Origin: Enterococcus devriesei
GTDB lineage: Bacteria > Bacillota > Bacilli > Lactobacillales > Enterococcaceae
NCBI RefSeq assembly: GCF_001885905.1
Contig: NZ_JXKM01000007.1
Coordinates: forward strand, 57,749-115,505
Reading direction: 5' to 3'
Length of the DNA stretch: 57,757 nucleotides
Shown here: positions 25,805 to 34,414 of the stretch, piece after piece
Position numbering within the stretch: the first letter of the stretch is position 1
Layout: the number at the start of each line of letters is the position of its first letter
Notes under the pieces: generated by a model
The model's database searches: none
Told to the model about the DNA's origin: nothing
The model's input: the letters and a program-made list of their open reading frames with translations, nothing else
Translations under genes and position numbers: made by a program

Positions 25805-26776
25805 ATGAAAAACAAATTAGTCGTCTTACTAGGCTGTGTCTTTACCTTGTTGTTATTAGGAGCTTGCAGCAAAAGCAACGCCGCGAATGACAAGGTAACG
25901 ATCTATACGAATGCGGATGAGGAGCCGGTAGCGGTAATGAAAAAAGTCTTAGATGATAACGGCTATAAAGGTAAGTACGTCCTGCAATCTTTTGGGACTT
26001 CAGAGCTAGGCGGAAAGCTGTTGGCAGAAGGCAAAAATATCGAAGCGGATCTAGTGACGATGAGTACCTTCTATTTGAATAGTGCGCAGCAAAAGGAAAA
26101 AATGTTCAAGGAAGAAAAGCTGCCGGTCAAACCTTTAGCGAAAATTCCAGACTACGCCGCACCCTTCACCGTGCAAGAAGGTACGATCTTTTACAACACT
26201 GATAAAATGAAGGAATTGAATTTACCGATCCCAAAAAGTTTAAAAGATTTAGCGGACCCGCAATATAAAGATGTTCTATCGATCTCTGACATCAAGCAAT
26301 CATCAACGGCGTGGCTGTTATTCCAAGCCTTAGTGGATACTTACGGCAAGGATGAAGCGCAGACGATTTTAAAAGCTATTTATAAAAATACTGGTGATCA
26401 TTTGGAAAGCTCAGGCTCAGGTCCCATTAAAAAGGTTCGTTTAGGAGAAGTCGCGCTGGGCTTCGGTCTACGTCACCAAGCGGTCAAAGACAAGACGGAT
26501 GGTTTGCCGATCGATTTCGTGGAGCCTTCAGAAGGAACCTATACATTGACCGAGTCGTTAGCGGTAATTGACAAAGGTAAAAGCACGAACCCTGAAGCGG
26601 AAAAAATGCTGGACTTGATTTTGGAAAAAGGTCGGAAGGATTTATTAGAAATTTATCCCAGTGCTTTATACGAAGGGGAAAAAGTTGACAGCCGCTACCT
26701 GGCCAAAGATCAAAAAGTCTTCCCTGAAGAATTGACGGCGGAATTATTAGAGCAACATCAAAAACTAGTGGATTAA
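25805..26776 (+). CDS. Substrate-binding lipoprotein, aminoethylphosphonate importer
   Basis: 323-residue extracellular binding protein. Signal peptide with lipobox LLGAC (Cys21), then a type 2 periplasmic-binding fold resembling iron(III)/2-aminoethylphosphonate-binding proteins (VTIYTNADEEPVAVMKKVLDD, AIYKNTGDHLESSGSGPIKKVRLGEVALGFGLRHQAV). AAGGAGA sits seven bases before the start. The genes that follow it degrade aminoethylphosphonate, which is the main argument for the ligand. Confidence 0.88.
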   Translation: MKNKLVVLLGCVFTLLLLGACSKSNAANDKVTIYTNADEEPVAVMKKVLDDNGYKGKYVLQSFGTSELGGKLLAEGKNIEADLVTMSTFYLNSAQQKEKMFKEEKLPVKPLAKIPDYAAPFTVQEGTIFYNTDKMKELNLPIPKSLKDLADPQYKDVLSISDIKQSSTAWLLFQALVDTYGKDEAQTILKAIYKNTGDHLESSGSGPIKKVRLGEVALGFGLRHQAVKDKTDGLPIDFVEPSEGTYTLTESLAVIDKGKSTNPEAEKMLDLILEKGRKDLLEIYPSALYEGEKVDSRYLAKDQKVFPEELTAELLEQHQKLVD

Positions 26777-26790
26777 GTGAGGAGCACAAC

Positions 26791-27885
26791 ATGGAATACA
26801 AATTATTGACGCCTGGTCCCTTGACGACTACGGCTACTGTCAAGCAAGCGATGCTGACGGATCATTGTACATGGGATCAAGAATACAAAACGATTACACA
26901 AGAGATTCGTCAGAAGCTGTTGGTTTTAGCCGGCGTTTCAGAGCAGGAATACACGACGGTTTTGATGCAAGGCAGCGGGTCCTTTGGTGTGGAAGCGGTG
27001 CTTAGCTCAATGATTAAGCCGACGGATCATTTGTTGATTTGTGCCAATGGGGCGTACGGCCAACGAATCGTCGCCATGAGCGAACGCTACCAGCTGAACT
27101 ATACTGTTTACGAAGTGGCAGAAAACGCGATTCCCTTAGCGGCGGACATCGCAAAGCTCATCGAAGCCAATCCGACGATCACAGTGCTAGCGATGGTTCA
27201 TAGCGAGACGACGTCAGGCATTTTGAATGACTTGACGGAGATCGCTCAATTAGCCAAGGAGCAACAGTTACTTTTTATCGTTGATGCGATGTCCAGCCTT
27301 GGTGGCATCCCCATCGATGTTTCAGGATTGGAAATTGATTTTCTGATCTCCAGTTCGAATAAATGTATTCAAGGCGTACCGGGCTTTTCTTTTGTGATTG
27401 CTAAGCGAAAAGAATTGGAACAGCGGCAAACCTTTGCTCGGACGTTGTCTTTGGATCTGTATGATCAATACAAAGTCATGGAAAAGGATGGAAAATGGCG
27501 TTTCACTTCGCCAACTCACACGGTGCTAGCCTTTTATCAAGCGTTGATTGAATTGGAAGAAGAAGGCGGCATCCATCAGCGGTATGTCCGCTACTTGACG
27601 AACAATCGACTGCTGCGGCAAAAAATGTCCGAGATCGGCTATCGTCCCTTTATCAAAGAGCATCAAGGACCCTTCATTACTTCGTTTTATTATCCAAAAC
27701 GGGGAAACTTTAAGTTTGACCATTTCTATGCGTTTTTGAAAGAGCATGGCTTTGTAATCTATCCAGGTAAGATTAGTTCGCAAGAATGTTTTCGTATTGG
27801 CAACATTGGCGAGATTTATCCAGAGGATATCGATCGCTTAGTTGAAGTAATTGAACACTATTCGGAGGTAGCTTATGTCAGTTAA
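26791..27885 (+). CDS. phnW: 2-aminoethylphosphonate--pyruvate transaminase
   Basis: PLP enzyme that moves the amino group of 2-aminoethylphosphonate to pyruvate, giving phosphonoacetaldehyde and alanine. The 364-residue class V aminotransferase starts LLTPGPLTTTATVKQAML, and has MQGSGSFGVEAVLSS, HSETTSGILND, DAMSSLGGIPID and SSSNKCIQGVPGFSFVI, with Lys191 as the PLP Schiff-base lysine. It overlaps phnX by 11 bases and follows the transporter genes by 14, so uptake and breakdown are expressed together. Confidence 0.95.
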   Translation: MEYKLLTPGPLTTTATVKQAMLTDHCTWDQEYKTITQEIRQKLLVLAGVSEQEYTTVLMQGSGSFGVEAVLSSMIKPTDHLLICANGAYGQRIVAMSERYQLNYTVYEVAENAIPLAADIAKLIEANPTITVLAMVHSETTSGILNDLTEIAQLAKEQQLLFIVDAMSSLGGIPIDVSGLEIDFLISSSNKCIQGVPGFSFVIAKRKELEQRQTFARTLSLDLYDQYKVMEKDGKWRFTSPTHTVLAFYQALIELEEEGGIHQRYVRYLTNNRLLRQKMSEIGYRPFIKEHQGPFITSFYYPKRGNFKFDHFYAFLKEHGFVIYPGKISSQECFRIGNIGEIYPEDIDRLVEVIEHYSEVAYVS

Positions 27886-28696
27886 AACAATTATTTTAGA
27901 TTGGGCCGGTACGACGGTTGATTTTGGTTGTATGGCGCCAGTCCAGGCATTTAAAGGGGCTTTTGAGAACAAAGGGATTAATCTTTCTTATGAAGAGATT
28001 CGTAAACCAATGGGAATGTTGAAGCTGGATCATATCAAGCAGCTTTTAGCATTAGAGACAGTGAAGCAACAATGGCTGGAGCAATTTGGTGAAGCCAGCA
28101 ATGAAGCAACGGCTCTGTCGATTTATCAAGATTTTGAAAAATACCTCTTTGCAGATCTAGCAGAGCACAGCCATTTGAAACCTGAAACAAAACAGGCGAT
28201 CAGAAAGATTAAGCAACTGGGTTTCAATATTGGAACAACCACTGGTTACACGCAAGAAATGATGGCAGTCGTAGCGGAGACTGCCAAAATCGAAGGGTAT
28301 CATCCTGATTATTTAGTCACACCAGACGAGGTTGGATCACTAGGACGACCCTATCCTTACATGATCTATCAGAATATGCGTCATTTTCAAAATCGCTCAG
28401 TGCGGGAAGTGATCAAAGTCGGCGATACCTTCTCAGATATCCAAGAAGGAAAAAATGCTGGAGTTTTAAGCATCGCCGTGACGGAAGGCAGTTCGGTGAT
28501 GGGCCTCTCTTTTGATGAATACAAACAATTATCAAAAGACGAAATGGATCACTTGAATCAGCAAACCGCGGATAAATTTTATCAGCAGGGCGCTGATCTG
28601 TGTGTGAAAAATTTATTAGAGTTGGCAGAATTATTGCAAGAGCACACCGCGATCCCGCAATTGATCAAACAAAAAAATAAATTCGCAATCAGCTAA
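27875..28696 (+). CDS. phnX: Phosphonoacetaldehyde hydrolase (phosphonatase)
   Basis: HAD-superfamily enzyme that cleaves the carbon-phosphorus bond of phosphonoacetaldehyde to acetaldehyde and phosphate. The 273-residue protein has nucleophile Asp9 in ILDWAGTT and the special Schiff-base Lys50 in MGMLKLDHI, the feature that separates PhnX from other HAD enzymes. TTTGYTQEMM and KVGDTFSDIQEGKNAG complete the HAD motifs. It is the last gene of the operon. Phosphate, carbon and nitrogen (as alanine) can all be recovered. Confidence 0.95.
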   Translation: MSVKTIILDWAGTTVDFGCMAPVQAFKGAFENKGINLSYEEIRKPMGMLKLDHIKQLLALETVKQQWLEQFGEASNEATALSIYQDFEKYLFADLAEHSHLKPETKQAIRKIKQLGFNIGTTTGYTQEMMAVVAETAKIEGYHPDYLVTPDEVGSLGRPYPYMIYQNMRHFQNRSVREVIKVGDTFSDIQEGKNAGVLSIAVTEGSSVMGLSFDEYKQLSKDEMDHLNQQTADKFYQQGADLCVKNLLELAELLQEHTAIPQLIKQKNKFAIS

Positions 28697-28703
28697 CAGA
28701 AGT

Positions 28704-28745
28704 GTTGAGGACAAAGTGAGAGACTTTGTCCTCAACTTTTTTTGT
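28704..28745 (+). terminator. Terminator of the aminoethylphosphonate operon
   Basis: GTTGAGGACAAAGT pairs with ACTTTGTCCTCAAC around GAGAG and is followed by a long T run. Confidence 0.9.
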
Positions 28746-29454
28746 TTCGAAATAAATGAAATCACTCGACTTTAATCAAAAACAAAATAGAAAAACAAAA
28801 AAAAGAATTCAGCGGTTTTGAAATATTCAATTGATTTTATTTTTTCCGGAAATTTGAGTAGCATCAAATATGATGGCGGATACAACGGTTGATATTACTC
28901 ATTTTTATTCAAAAATTAAATTTTATATTGAAAAAATGGCTGAGACTTTCCTTATAAATGCGGGTAGAATAATGTTGTAACCAATGCTAGGGCGCTTCGA
29001 AAAGTTTTTTATTAGTAATTTTATGTCTAGCATTAAATGAAGGCAATATTTTATGTTGAAAGGAAATGAATGTATTCGTTGGCGAAAACTATAGCAAATG
29101 AAGTTCATAGAAAACAAGCAAGCTAAATACATAAAAGATCCGGTCATTGTAATTTTACTATTTTTAGCAGAGGAGTGATTGAATGGGGGTTCAATCAAAG
29201 CTGTTCTGGGGGAATGCCGTGAATCAGTAAAATAGTGTGACTTAAGCTACTTATTTAAATCTTGTCTGTGAGCGGCGTGGTGATGATTGGCATTCGTTGT
29301 TTTTTTAGATGTGAATGCATCATTATTGAAGAATGAATCAAGGATGCGGATTACTGACAGCATCCTTGATTTTTTTTACAACGACAATCATTGGTTGCTC
29401 CTAAAGTAAAAATTAGTTTACTTGATTTAAAAAGAGAAAGAAGGGGAAATATTT
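28746..29454. other. Long AT-rich intergenic region with small-ORF candidates
   Basis: No normal-sized gene is supported. It holds a TTTCCGGAAA palindrome (28843-28852). Three short frames follow: 29070-29126 (MYSLAKTIANEVHRKQAS, behind AAAGGA), 29098-29178 (26 residues with a hydrophobic DPVIVILLFLA stretch, no clear ribosome site) and 29183-29230 (MGVQSKLFWGNAVNQ, behind AGGAG). A good terminator lies at 29337-29378, suggesting that something short is transcribed here. Confidence 0.4.
29337..29378 (+). terminator. Orphan intrinsic terminator
   Basis: ATCAAGGATGC pairs with GCATCCTTGAT, followed by eight T's. No annotated gene ends upstream of it. Confidence 0.75.
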
Positions 29455-31722
29455 ATGAAAAAGATCGTTATGGGGATTTGTGGGTTGATTATGTTTTGCT
29501 GGGGAGTGGCAAGCTTACGAAGTGGAGCTTTGAAAGCGGATGACTTGCCGCAAGAGCCGGTGATTGAAACAACGGCTCCTGAGAGTTCGACAGTCGTCGA
29601 AGAACCTGCTCCGCCAGTGAGTGAGGTACCGCCAGCAGCGCCTGTACCGGAAACGCCTGTCGCACCAGTGACACCGGCAGCGCCAGAGGTTCCCGTAGCA
29701 GAGACGCCGGTTGAAGTACCGGCCGCTGGAATACCAGCTGAGGTTCCTGTTGAAGACTCCACGCCGGAGGTACCCGTTGAAGTGCCAACGACACCGGAAA
29801 CAGGAGCTCCTGCAGAAACAACGGTGCCGACCGAAAATAGTACAGGAGACTCAACGGCGACCACTAGTTCATCTGACGATAGCTCCAACAGTGGTGGTTC
29901 AACCAGTGACAGCTCCACCAGTCAAGGCTCGACCAGCGATAGCTCGACTAGTCAAAGTTCTACCGATCAAAGCTCGACGAATCCAACTTCTGATACTGGC
30001 ACCTCTTCAAGTGCAGGATCAACTTCTGGTGGCACGCTGCCAAGCGATAGCAGTTCTAGTTGGACACAGCCAAGCAGTACGGCCCCTTCTTCTAGCTATG
30101 ATGAGCCGAAGCAGTCGACAGTACCAGCCGCACCGCAAGAAACACCGCCTAAGACGAATTCAGTCAGCGCCCAAGCGAGTTCTGCTTTTACGACAGCCGC
30201 GCCAGAGGCCTTTTCGCAATCAAGCACATTGGACCTGCCAAGTGAATTGAAAACTTCGGAAGTTGCACAGTCAGATTTGAAAGGTTTTGAATTGCCGTTG
30301 CTATCTAGCTTCAAGGACAAAGCCCATGCGGCCTTGGTTTATGACGGCATAAAAAAATTAGGAACCGAACAAGCGGATAACTTTAGCCCGGAGCAATTAG
30401 CCACCGAGCTTTATCATAATCTCTTTGGGATTGAACTTTCTGGTAGGCCAGAAAAATTGAAGGAAGAGATCAGCATTGGAAGTTTGTTGTATCAAAAGAA
30501 AAAGGAAAAAAATGAATTAGTCGGGATCTATATCGGTGAGGATTACTACTTAACAGTAGGTGATGTCGAAGTCGAGCAAGCAGAAAAAGATACAGAAGTG
30601 GCGAAGACCTCCGACGATAAGGAAGCAGCAGGTGATTCAGCTGGAAAGACGAAGCAACGTCAAGTTATTCTGCAACCGATGGATCTAGATGAAGATATTT
30701 TAGTACAGCCGTTACCGACAGTTACTTTGACCGAATATGGAAATGAAGTGTTAGCAGAGTATCCGGCTTCAATTAATTTCACTGAAAACGAAGGCGCAAA
30801 GAATTTCATTGCTAAGATCGCTGAGGACGCTCGTCAGCTGGGTCAAGAATATGATGTATTCGCTTCGGTGATGATTGCGCAAGCATTGTTAGAAAGTGGT
30901 TCAGGAACTAGCAGTCTTTCGTTACCGCCAAATCATAATTTGTTTGGCGTGAAGGGCACGTATCAAGGCCAAGCAGTTTCAATGACAACTCAAGAAGATC
31001 GCGGCAATGGGGCTTTGTATTCAATCAATGCAGCCTTTCGTAGATATCCCAACTACGCCGCTTCATTAGGGGATTATGTTCAACTATTGCGTGGCGGGAT
31101 CAGTGGCAATGCCGGTTATTATCAAAAAACATGGCGTTCTACAGCGAAGAATTATTTACGGACGACCAATGCCTTGACCGGAACATACGCGACCGATATT
31201 TCCTATGGTCGTAAGCTGAATTCGATCATCGCGGTTTACAACTTGACGCAGTATGATCGTGTAAAGGTCGATCAAACAGCTGGTGTCTTCATCAAGGGCA
31301 AAGAGGAAATTCCAGAAGCGTATCGCTCATTGATGCGTTATCCAGATTACAACGGCGTTAATTACAACACCTCAGGCTCTTATCCTGTCGGGCAATGCAC
31401 GTGGTATGCCTTTAACCGCGTGAAGCAGTTAGGCAAGAGCGTTGATGATTTCATGGGCAATGGCGGAGAATGGGGAACGAAGGGCAAAGCTTTAGGCTAT
31501 GAAGTGAGCCGCGAACCAAAGGCCGGCTGGCTGATCTCCTTCAAACCGGGTGTCGCAGGCTCTGATGCGCGTTATGGCCACGTGGCCTTTGTTGAAGTGG
31601 TCAAACCAGAAGGAATCTTGATCTCAGAAGGAAATGTCTACGGAGGTACAGTTATTTCGTATCGGGTGATCGATGCTAATCTAGCAAAATCCGATCTTGT
31701 TACCTACATCAAAGCAAAATAA
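29455..31722 (+). CDS. Secreted peptidoglycan hydrolase (glucosaminidase plus CHAP)
   Basis: 755 residues. An N-terminal signal peptide is followed by a Pro/Val/Thr-rich linker (about 33-125, repeated PxxP-like units) and a Ser/Thr-rich stretch (about 125-220). A mixed region follows. A glucosaminidase (GH73-like) domain lies at about 445-600 (SVMIAQALLESGSGTS, HNLFGVKG, AFRRYPNYAASLGDY). A C-terminal CHAP amidase/endopeptidase domain lies at about 640-755, with catalytic Cys in VGQCTWYAF and His in RYGHVAFVE. It should cut both glycan and peptide in the wall, for cell separation or remodelling. No anchor motif is seen. It starts a tight four-gene cluster. Confidence 0.92.
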   Translation: MKKIVMGICGLIMFCWGVASLRSGALKADDLPQEPVIETTAPESSTVVEEPAPPVSEVPPAAPVPETPVAPVTPAAPEVPVAETPVEVPAAGIPAEVPVEDSTPEVPVEVPTTPETGAPAETTVPTENSTGDSTATTSSSDDSSNSGGSTSDSSTSQGSTSDSSTSQSSTDQSSTNPTSDTGTSSSAGSTSGGTLPSDSSSSWTQPSSTAPSSSYDEPKQSTVPAAPQETPPKTNSVSAQASSAFTTAAPEAFSQSSTLDLPSELKTSEVAQSDLKGFELPLLSSFKDKAHAALVYDGIKKLGTEQADNFSPEQLATELYHNLFGIELSGRPEKLKEEISIGSLLYQKKKEKNELVGIYIGEDYYLTVGDVEVEQAEKDTEVAKTSDDKEAAGDSAGKTKQRQVILQPMDLDEDILVQPLPTVTLTEYGNEVLAEYPASINFTENEGAKNFIAKIAEDARQLGQEYDVFASVMIAQALLESGSGTSSLSLPPNHNLFGVKGTYQGQAVSMTTQEDRGNGALYSINAAFRRYPNYAASLGDYVQLLRGGISGNAGYYQKTWRSTAKNYLRTTNALTGTYATDISYGRKLNSIIAVYNLTQYDRVKVDQTAGVFIKGKEEIPEAYRSLMRYPDYNGVNYNTSGSYPVGQCTWYAFNRVKQLGKSVDDFMGNGGEWGTKGKALGYEVSREPKAGWLISFKPGVAGSDARYGHVAFVEVVKPEGILISEGNVYGGTVISYRVIDANLAKSDLVTYIKAK

Positions 31723-31738
31723 AGGGGTGCCAGCACTA

Positions 31739-32308
31739 ATGGCAAATATTCGTCCAAGTCAAGGACATACAGATCCGCGGGAAGATAAGAAAACCTTAAT
31801 TTTGACGGTTCTGATCTTAGTGGCGCTATCTGTATCGATACTATTTGTCATTAATTGGCAATTAAAAAAAAATCTCAACATTCATACGATTTCAGGAACA
31901 TCGATGGTGCCGACTTTGACCGAAAAAGACATGGTCATCGTAAAAAAAAGGACACCGGTCCAACGCTATGATATTGTCGCTTTTTCAGTCGCCAAGGAGG
32001 AGGGGATGTTTGTCAAACGTGTGATTGGCTTACCTGGAGACAGCATGTTTGTCCGGAATGGACGAATGGTTCTAAATATCGGCGAACAGGGTGACTTTGA
32101 AACTACCAGTAGCTTTCAATTATCACCGACTGTTGCAGAAGAATTTCAAACGTTGAATAAAATTCCTGAAGACGTCTACTTTGTGATTGGCGATCATGTT
32201 GAAGTCTCAAAAGATAGTCGAACATTTGGCTTTGTCCAACAAAAGGCAATCGAAGGAACGGTTCAATTTCGTCTTCCGGTCGTTCGCCTAGCGAAGTCGG
32301 AAAAATAA
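31739..32308 (+). CDS. Type I signal peptidase
   Basis: 189-residue membrane-anchored peptidase: one N-terminal helix (LILTVLILVALSVSILFVINW), then the catalytic Ser55 in SGTSMVPTL and Lys93 in VKRVIGLPGD, and the box E region GDHVEVSKDSRTFG. It removes signal peptides outside the membrane. AAAGGGGTG selects the ATG at 31739. It lies 16 bases after the autolysin gene, in one operon with it and two coiled-coil proteins. It may be a dedicated rather than the housekeeping enzyme, which is inference. Confidence 0.93.
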   Translation: MANIRPSQGHTDPREDKKTLILTVLILVALSVSILFVINWQLKKNLNIHTISGTSMVPTLTEKDMVIVKKRTPVQRYDIVAFSVAKEEGMFVKRVIGLPGDSMFVRNGRMVLNIGEQGDFETTSSFQLSPTVAEEFQTLNKIPEDVYFVIGDHVEVSKDSRTFGFVQQKAIEGTVQFRLPVVRLAKSEK

Positions 32309-32326
32309 GGAAAGAAGGAGAAGAAT

Positions 32327-33070
32327 ATGATAATCATTAATTGGATTTGCATAGGACTGATTATTTTAGTCCTCCTTGTGTGGTTTTACCGAATGATCAT
32401 CAACATTCGCTTACAGGTAGTCAAGCCGCCAAAAAACGCTGATCCTTCTTTTCAGCAGAAATTGGAATATGTCCGGCAGATTGAACAAACAAAACACGTT
32501 TCCGCGATGTTGTTCATCATCTTCTTCCTCGCGGTTGGATTGCTGCTGAATACTTACAGTAATTTTAAAGTCCAAGATCAGCTGTATATCGTGAATGAAC
32601 AAAACAATATTTTAAAAGACGATATCAATCTAATGAAGAAGGAACAGAAAAAGCTCATCAATAAGATTCCAGTCAAAGCCTATCCGGAAGCTGGAGTTGG
32701 GTTGCAGGATTATTCATGGGATGAATTGTTTACCGATGAGAGCCGTGAGAAGCAATATGCACTGGAAAGCGATCTATCGAGTAAGCTCAGTCCATATTTT
32801 GGATTACCGACGACCTTGATTGTCTTAGATATCCCGACGCAAACGTTGAATATCGCCCTAGCTGGTGATTTAACCAGCGAAGATAATCGTAAGCAGATCA
32901 TAGAAAATGTGAAAGCTTTTGCCAAGGAGGCGGAGGGGGTATCTAATCTGACACAGATTACCTTCCAGCTAAATGTTCGCGATGGGGACAAGCAAAAACA
33001 GGATTATAGTTGTACTTTCTCTCGTGAGAATGGAGAATCTCAATTTTCAATTATTCAAGAAGAAGATTAA
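32327..33070 (+). CDS. Uncharacterised membrane protein with coiled coil
   Basis: 247 residues, not recognised. Two transmembrane helices (about 5-25 and 61-80) enclose a short cytoplasmic or extracellular loop. The second is followed by a likely coiled coil (YIVNEQNNILKDDINLMKKEQKKLI) and a folded C-terminal domain of about 140 residues (LIVLDIPTQTLNIALAGDL...ITFQLNVRDGDK). The start has GAAGGAG upstream. It lies between the signal peptidase and the DivIVA-like gene with gaps under 20 bases. A role in positioning or controlling wall hydrolysis is possible but only from context. Confidence 0.7.
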   Translation: MIIINWICIGLIILVLLVWFYRMIINIRLQVVKPPKNADPSFQQKLEYVRQIEQTKHVSAMLFIIFFLAVGLLLNTYSNFKVQDQLYIVNEQNNILKDDINLMKKEQKKLINKIPVKAYPEAGVGLQDYSWDELFTDESREKQYALESDLSSKLSPYFGLPTTLIVLDIPTQTLNIALAGDLTSEDNRKQIIENVKAFAKEAEGVSNLTQITFQLNVRDGDKQKQDYSCTFSRENGESQFSIIQEED

Positions 33071-33088
33071 AGGAAAGAAGGGATAAGA

Positions 33089-34171
33089 ATGGTAGCACAA
33101 CAAAAAAAGAACGGGTGGTTTTTTAATAAAAATATTATTGATGAGATCAATTCCGTTCCAGAGGAGAAAGTGGAAAAAGAAGAATTTGCAAAAGCGGCAC
33201 CGACATTAAAGATGGTCGCAGACAATACGATCAGTGACTCGCCAGACAAGCAGGTTGAAGAAATCAAAGAATTGAAACGTTTGATTTTCGAAAAGGAACA
33301 GGTCTTGCAGAAGTACAAAAAGGATATGACTGTTCAAAACCAGCAATTAACTAAAGAAAATGAAAATTATCGTCAATCAGTTTTACGAATGGGTGAAGAA
33401 AAAGCTCAAAACCGGCGTCAAATCCAAGATTTGGAAGCGGAGATCCAACGGGCACGCCAAGAGATCCAACGCTTAAAAAATTCGCAGGAACTAGAAGAAT
33501 TGAGACAGCAGTTGGATGAGACCTTAGACGAAAATAAACAATTAAAAGCCTCTGTCGAACATTTAGCCACCGTAGAACAGGAGTTGGAAGGAATTCACGA
33601 AGAACATAAAGCTTTAGTATCTCAGCAAAAAGATGAAGAGGTCCAACGATTGGAGAAGGTTAATCAATTGGAGGAACAAATCGAAGACTTATTAGCTGAA
33701 ATCAATGAAAAGGAAGAACAATATTCCCATTTGGACCAAGTGATCCTAGAGAAGGATCAAACGATTGAACAGATTCTAGAAGGACAAGGTGGTCAAGCCA
33801 ATGAGGATCAATTAGAAGAAGTTTCTGAGCTGAAGGAACAATTAGCTTATCTTGAAGCGGAGAATGCGGAGCTGAAACAAGAAGCGGTCGCTACTCAACT
33901 GGAAATCGGCGAAGTCTTGATTTCCGCTCGGAAGCAAGCGAATCGGATGGTAGAAAAATCAAAAATGGACGCTCATCGGATCATTGAAGAGGCGAAAAAA
34001 GAATTAGCGCTGATCAACGAGCAAGCCAAAGAAATCTCGGAAGAAGTCAGTGAATCGCGCCATTCTGTCATGGCCCTGTATGAAGAAATGCAAACTCGAG
34101 TAGAGATCCTTGCGCAAGGAAAAATACAAGAAGAAGCAGCAAAAAACGAATCCGACGATTCTGAAAACTAA
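33089..34171 (+). CDS. Long coiled-coil protein, DivIVA-like C-terminus
   Basis: 360 residues, highly charged, nearly all predicted coiled coil from about residue 55 to 330 (heptads such as LEAEIQRARQEIQRLKNSQELEELRQQL). No signal peptide or membrane helix, so cytoplasmic. The segment IGEVLISARKQANRMVEKSKMDAHRIIEEAKKEL near 270-305 resembles the C-terminal helix of DivIVA/GpsB-like cell-division scaffolds. The N-terminus lacks the usual DivIVA membrane-binding start. It is the last gene of the surface cluster, followed by a terminator. Confidence 0.7.
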   Translation: MVAQQKKNGWFFNKNIIDEINSVPEEKVEKEEFAKAAPTLKMVADNTISDSPDKQVEEIKELKRLIFEKEQVLQKYKKDMTVQNQQLTKENENYRQSVLRMGEEKAQNRRQIQDLEAEIQRARQEIQRLKNSQELEELRQQLDETLDENKQLKASVEHLATVEQELEGIHEEHKALVSQQKDEEVQRLEKVNQLEEQIEDLLAEINEKEEQYSHLDQVILEKDQTIEQILEGQGGQANEDQLEEVSELKEQLAYLEAENAELKQEAVATQLEIGEVLISARKQANRMVEKSKMDAHRIIEEAKKELALINEQAKEISEEVSESRHSVMALYEEMQTRVEILAQGKIQEEAAKNESDDSEN

Positions 34172-34188
34172 AGACAAATTTTCTTAAA

Positions 34189-34220
34189 GAGGTGACGGTA
34201 TTTTGCCGTCACTTCTTTTT
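34189..34220 (+). terminator. Terminator of the surface cluster
   Basis: GAGGTGACGGTA pairs (with wobble) with TGCCGTCACTTC, followed by T's. Confidence 0.8.
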
Positions 34221-34221
34221 G

Positions 34222-34312
34222 TCCATGAAGAAAGTATAAATTTTCATAGGAACAAAGCGCTTTACAGCAGGCATATTCATCTCCAGCTTCACGAAAGTCT
34301 TTCTTATGAAAG
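34222..34312 (+). repeat. Type B intergenic repeat, copy 2
   Basis: ATGAAGAAAGTATAAA, a CGCTTTACAGCAGGCATATTCAT block, CAGCTTCACGAAAG and TCTTTCTTATG. The same order is found at 49036-49108 plus 49253-49270, where other sequence separates the last two parts. It directly follows the surface-cluster terminator. Confidence 0.75.
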
Positions 34313-34343
34313 GCAGCATTAGAGTTATTTTCCGTGAAAAAGA

Positions 34344-34372
34344 TTGTAACCCATTTTTGAAGACGCTATACT
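34344..34372 (+). promoter_or_regulatory. Promoter of the dsrE-like gene
   Basis: TTGTAA (34344-34349), 17-base spacer, TATACT (34367-34372). Confidence 0.6.
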
Positions 34373-34414
34373 TTTAAGTACTGAGGAAGTTGCGGAATAA
34401 AGGAGGAAATGAAA

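Noticed and set aside
28923-29198. Minus-strand 91-codon frame in the long gap
   Set aside because: No ribosome site, AT-rich composition and no family pattern.
29427-30320. Several long frames on both strands over the autolysin linker
   Set aside because: They arise from the repetitive Pro/Val/Ser codons of the real gene; their products are low-complexity shadows.
34250-34265. cre site in the type B repeat (AAAGCGCTTTACA)
   Set aside because: The order of bases does not fit the cre consensus after alignment; it is part of the repeat core.
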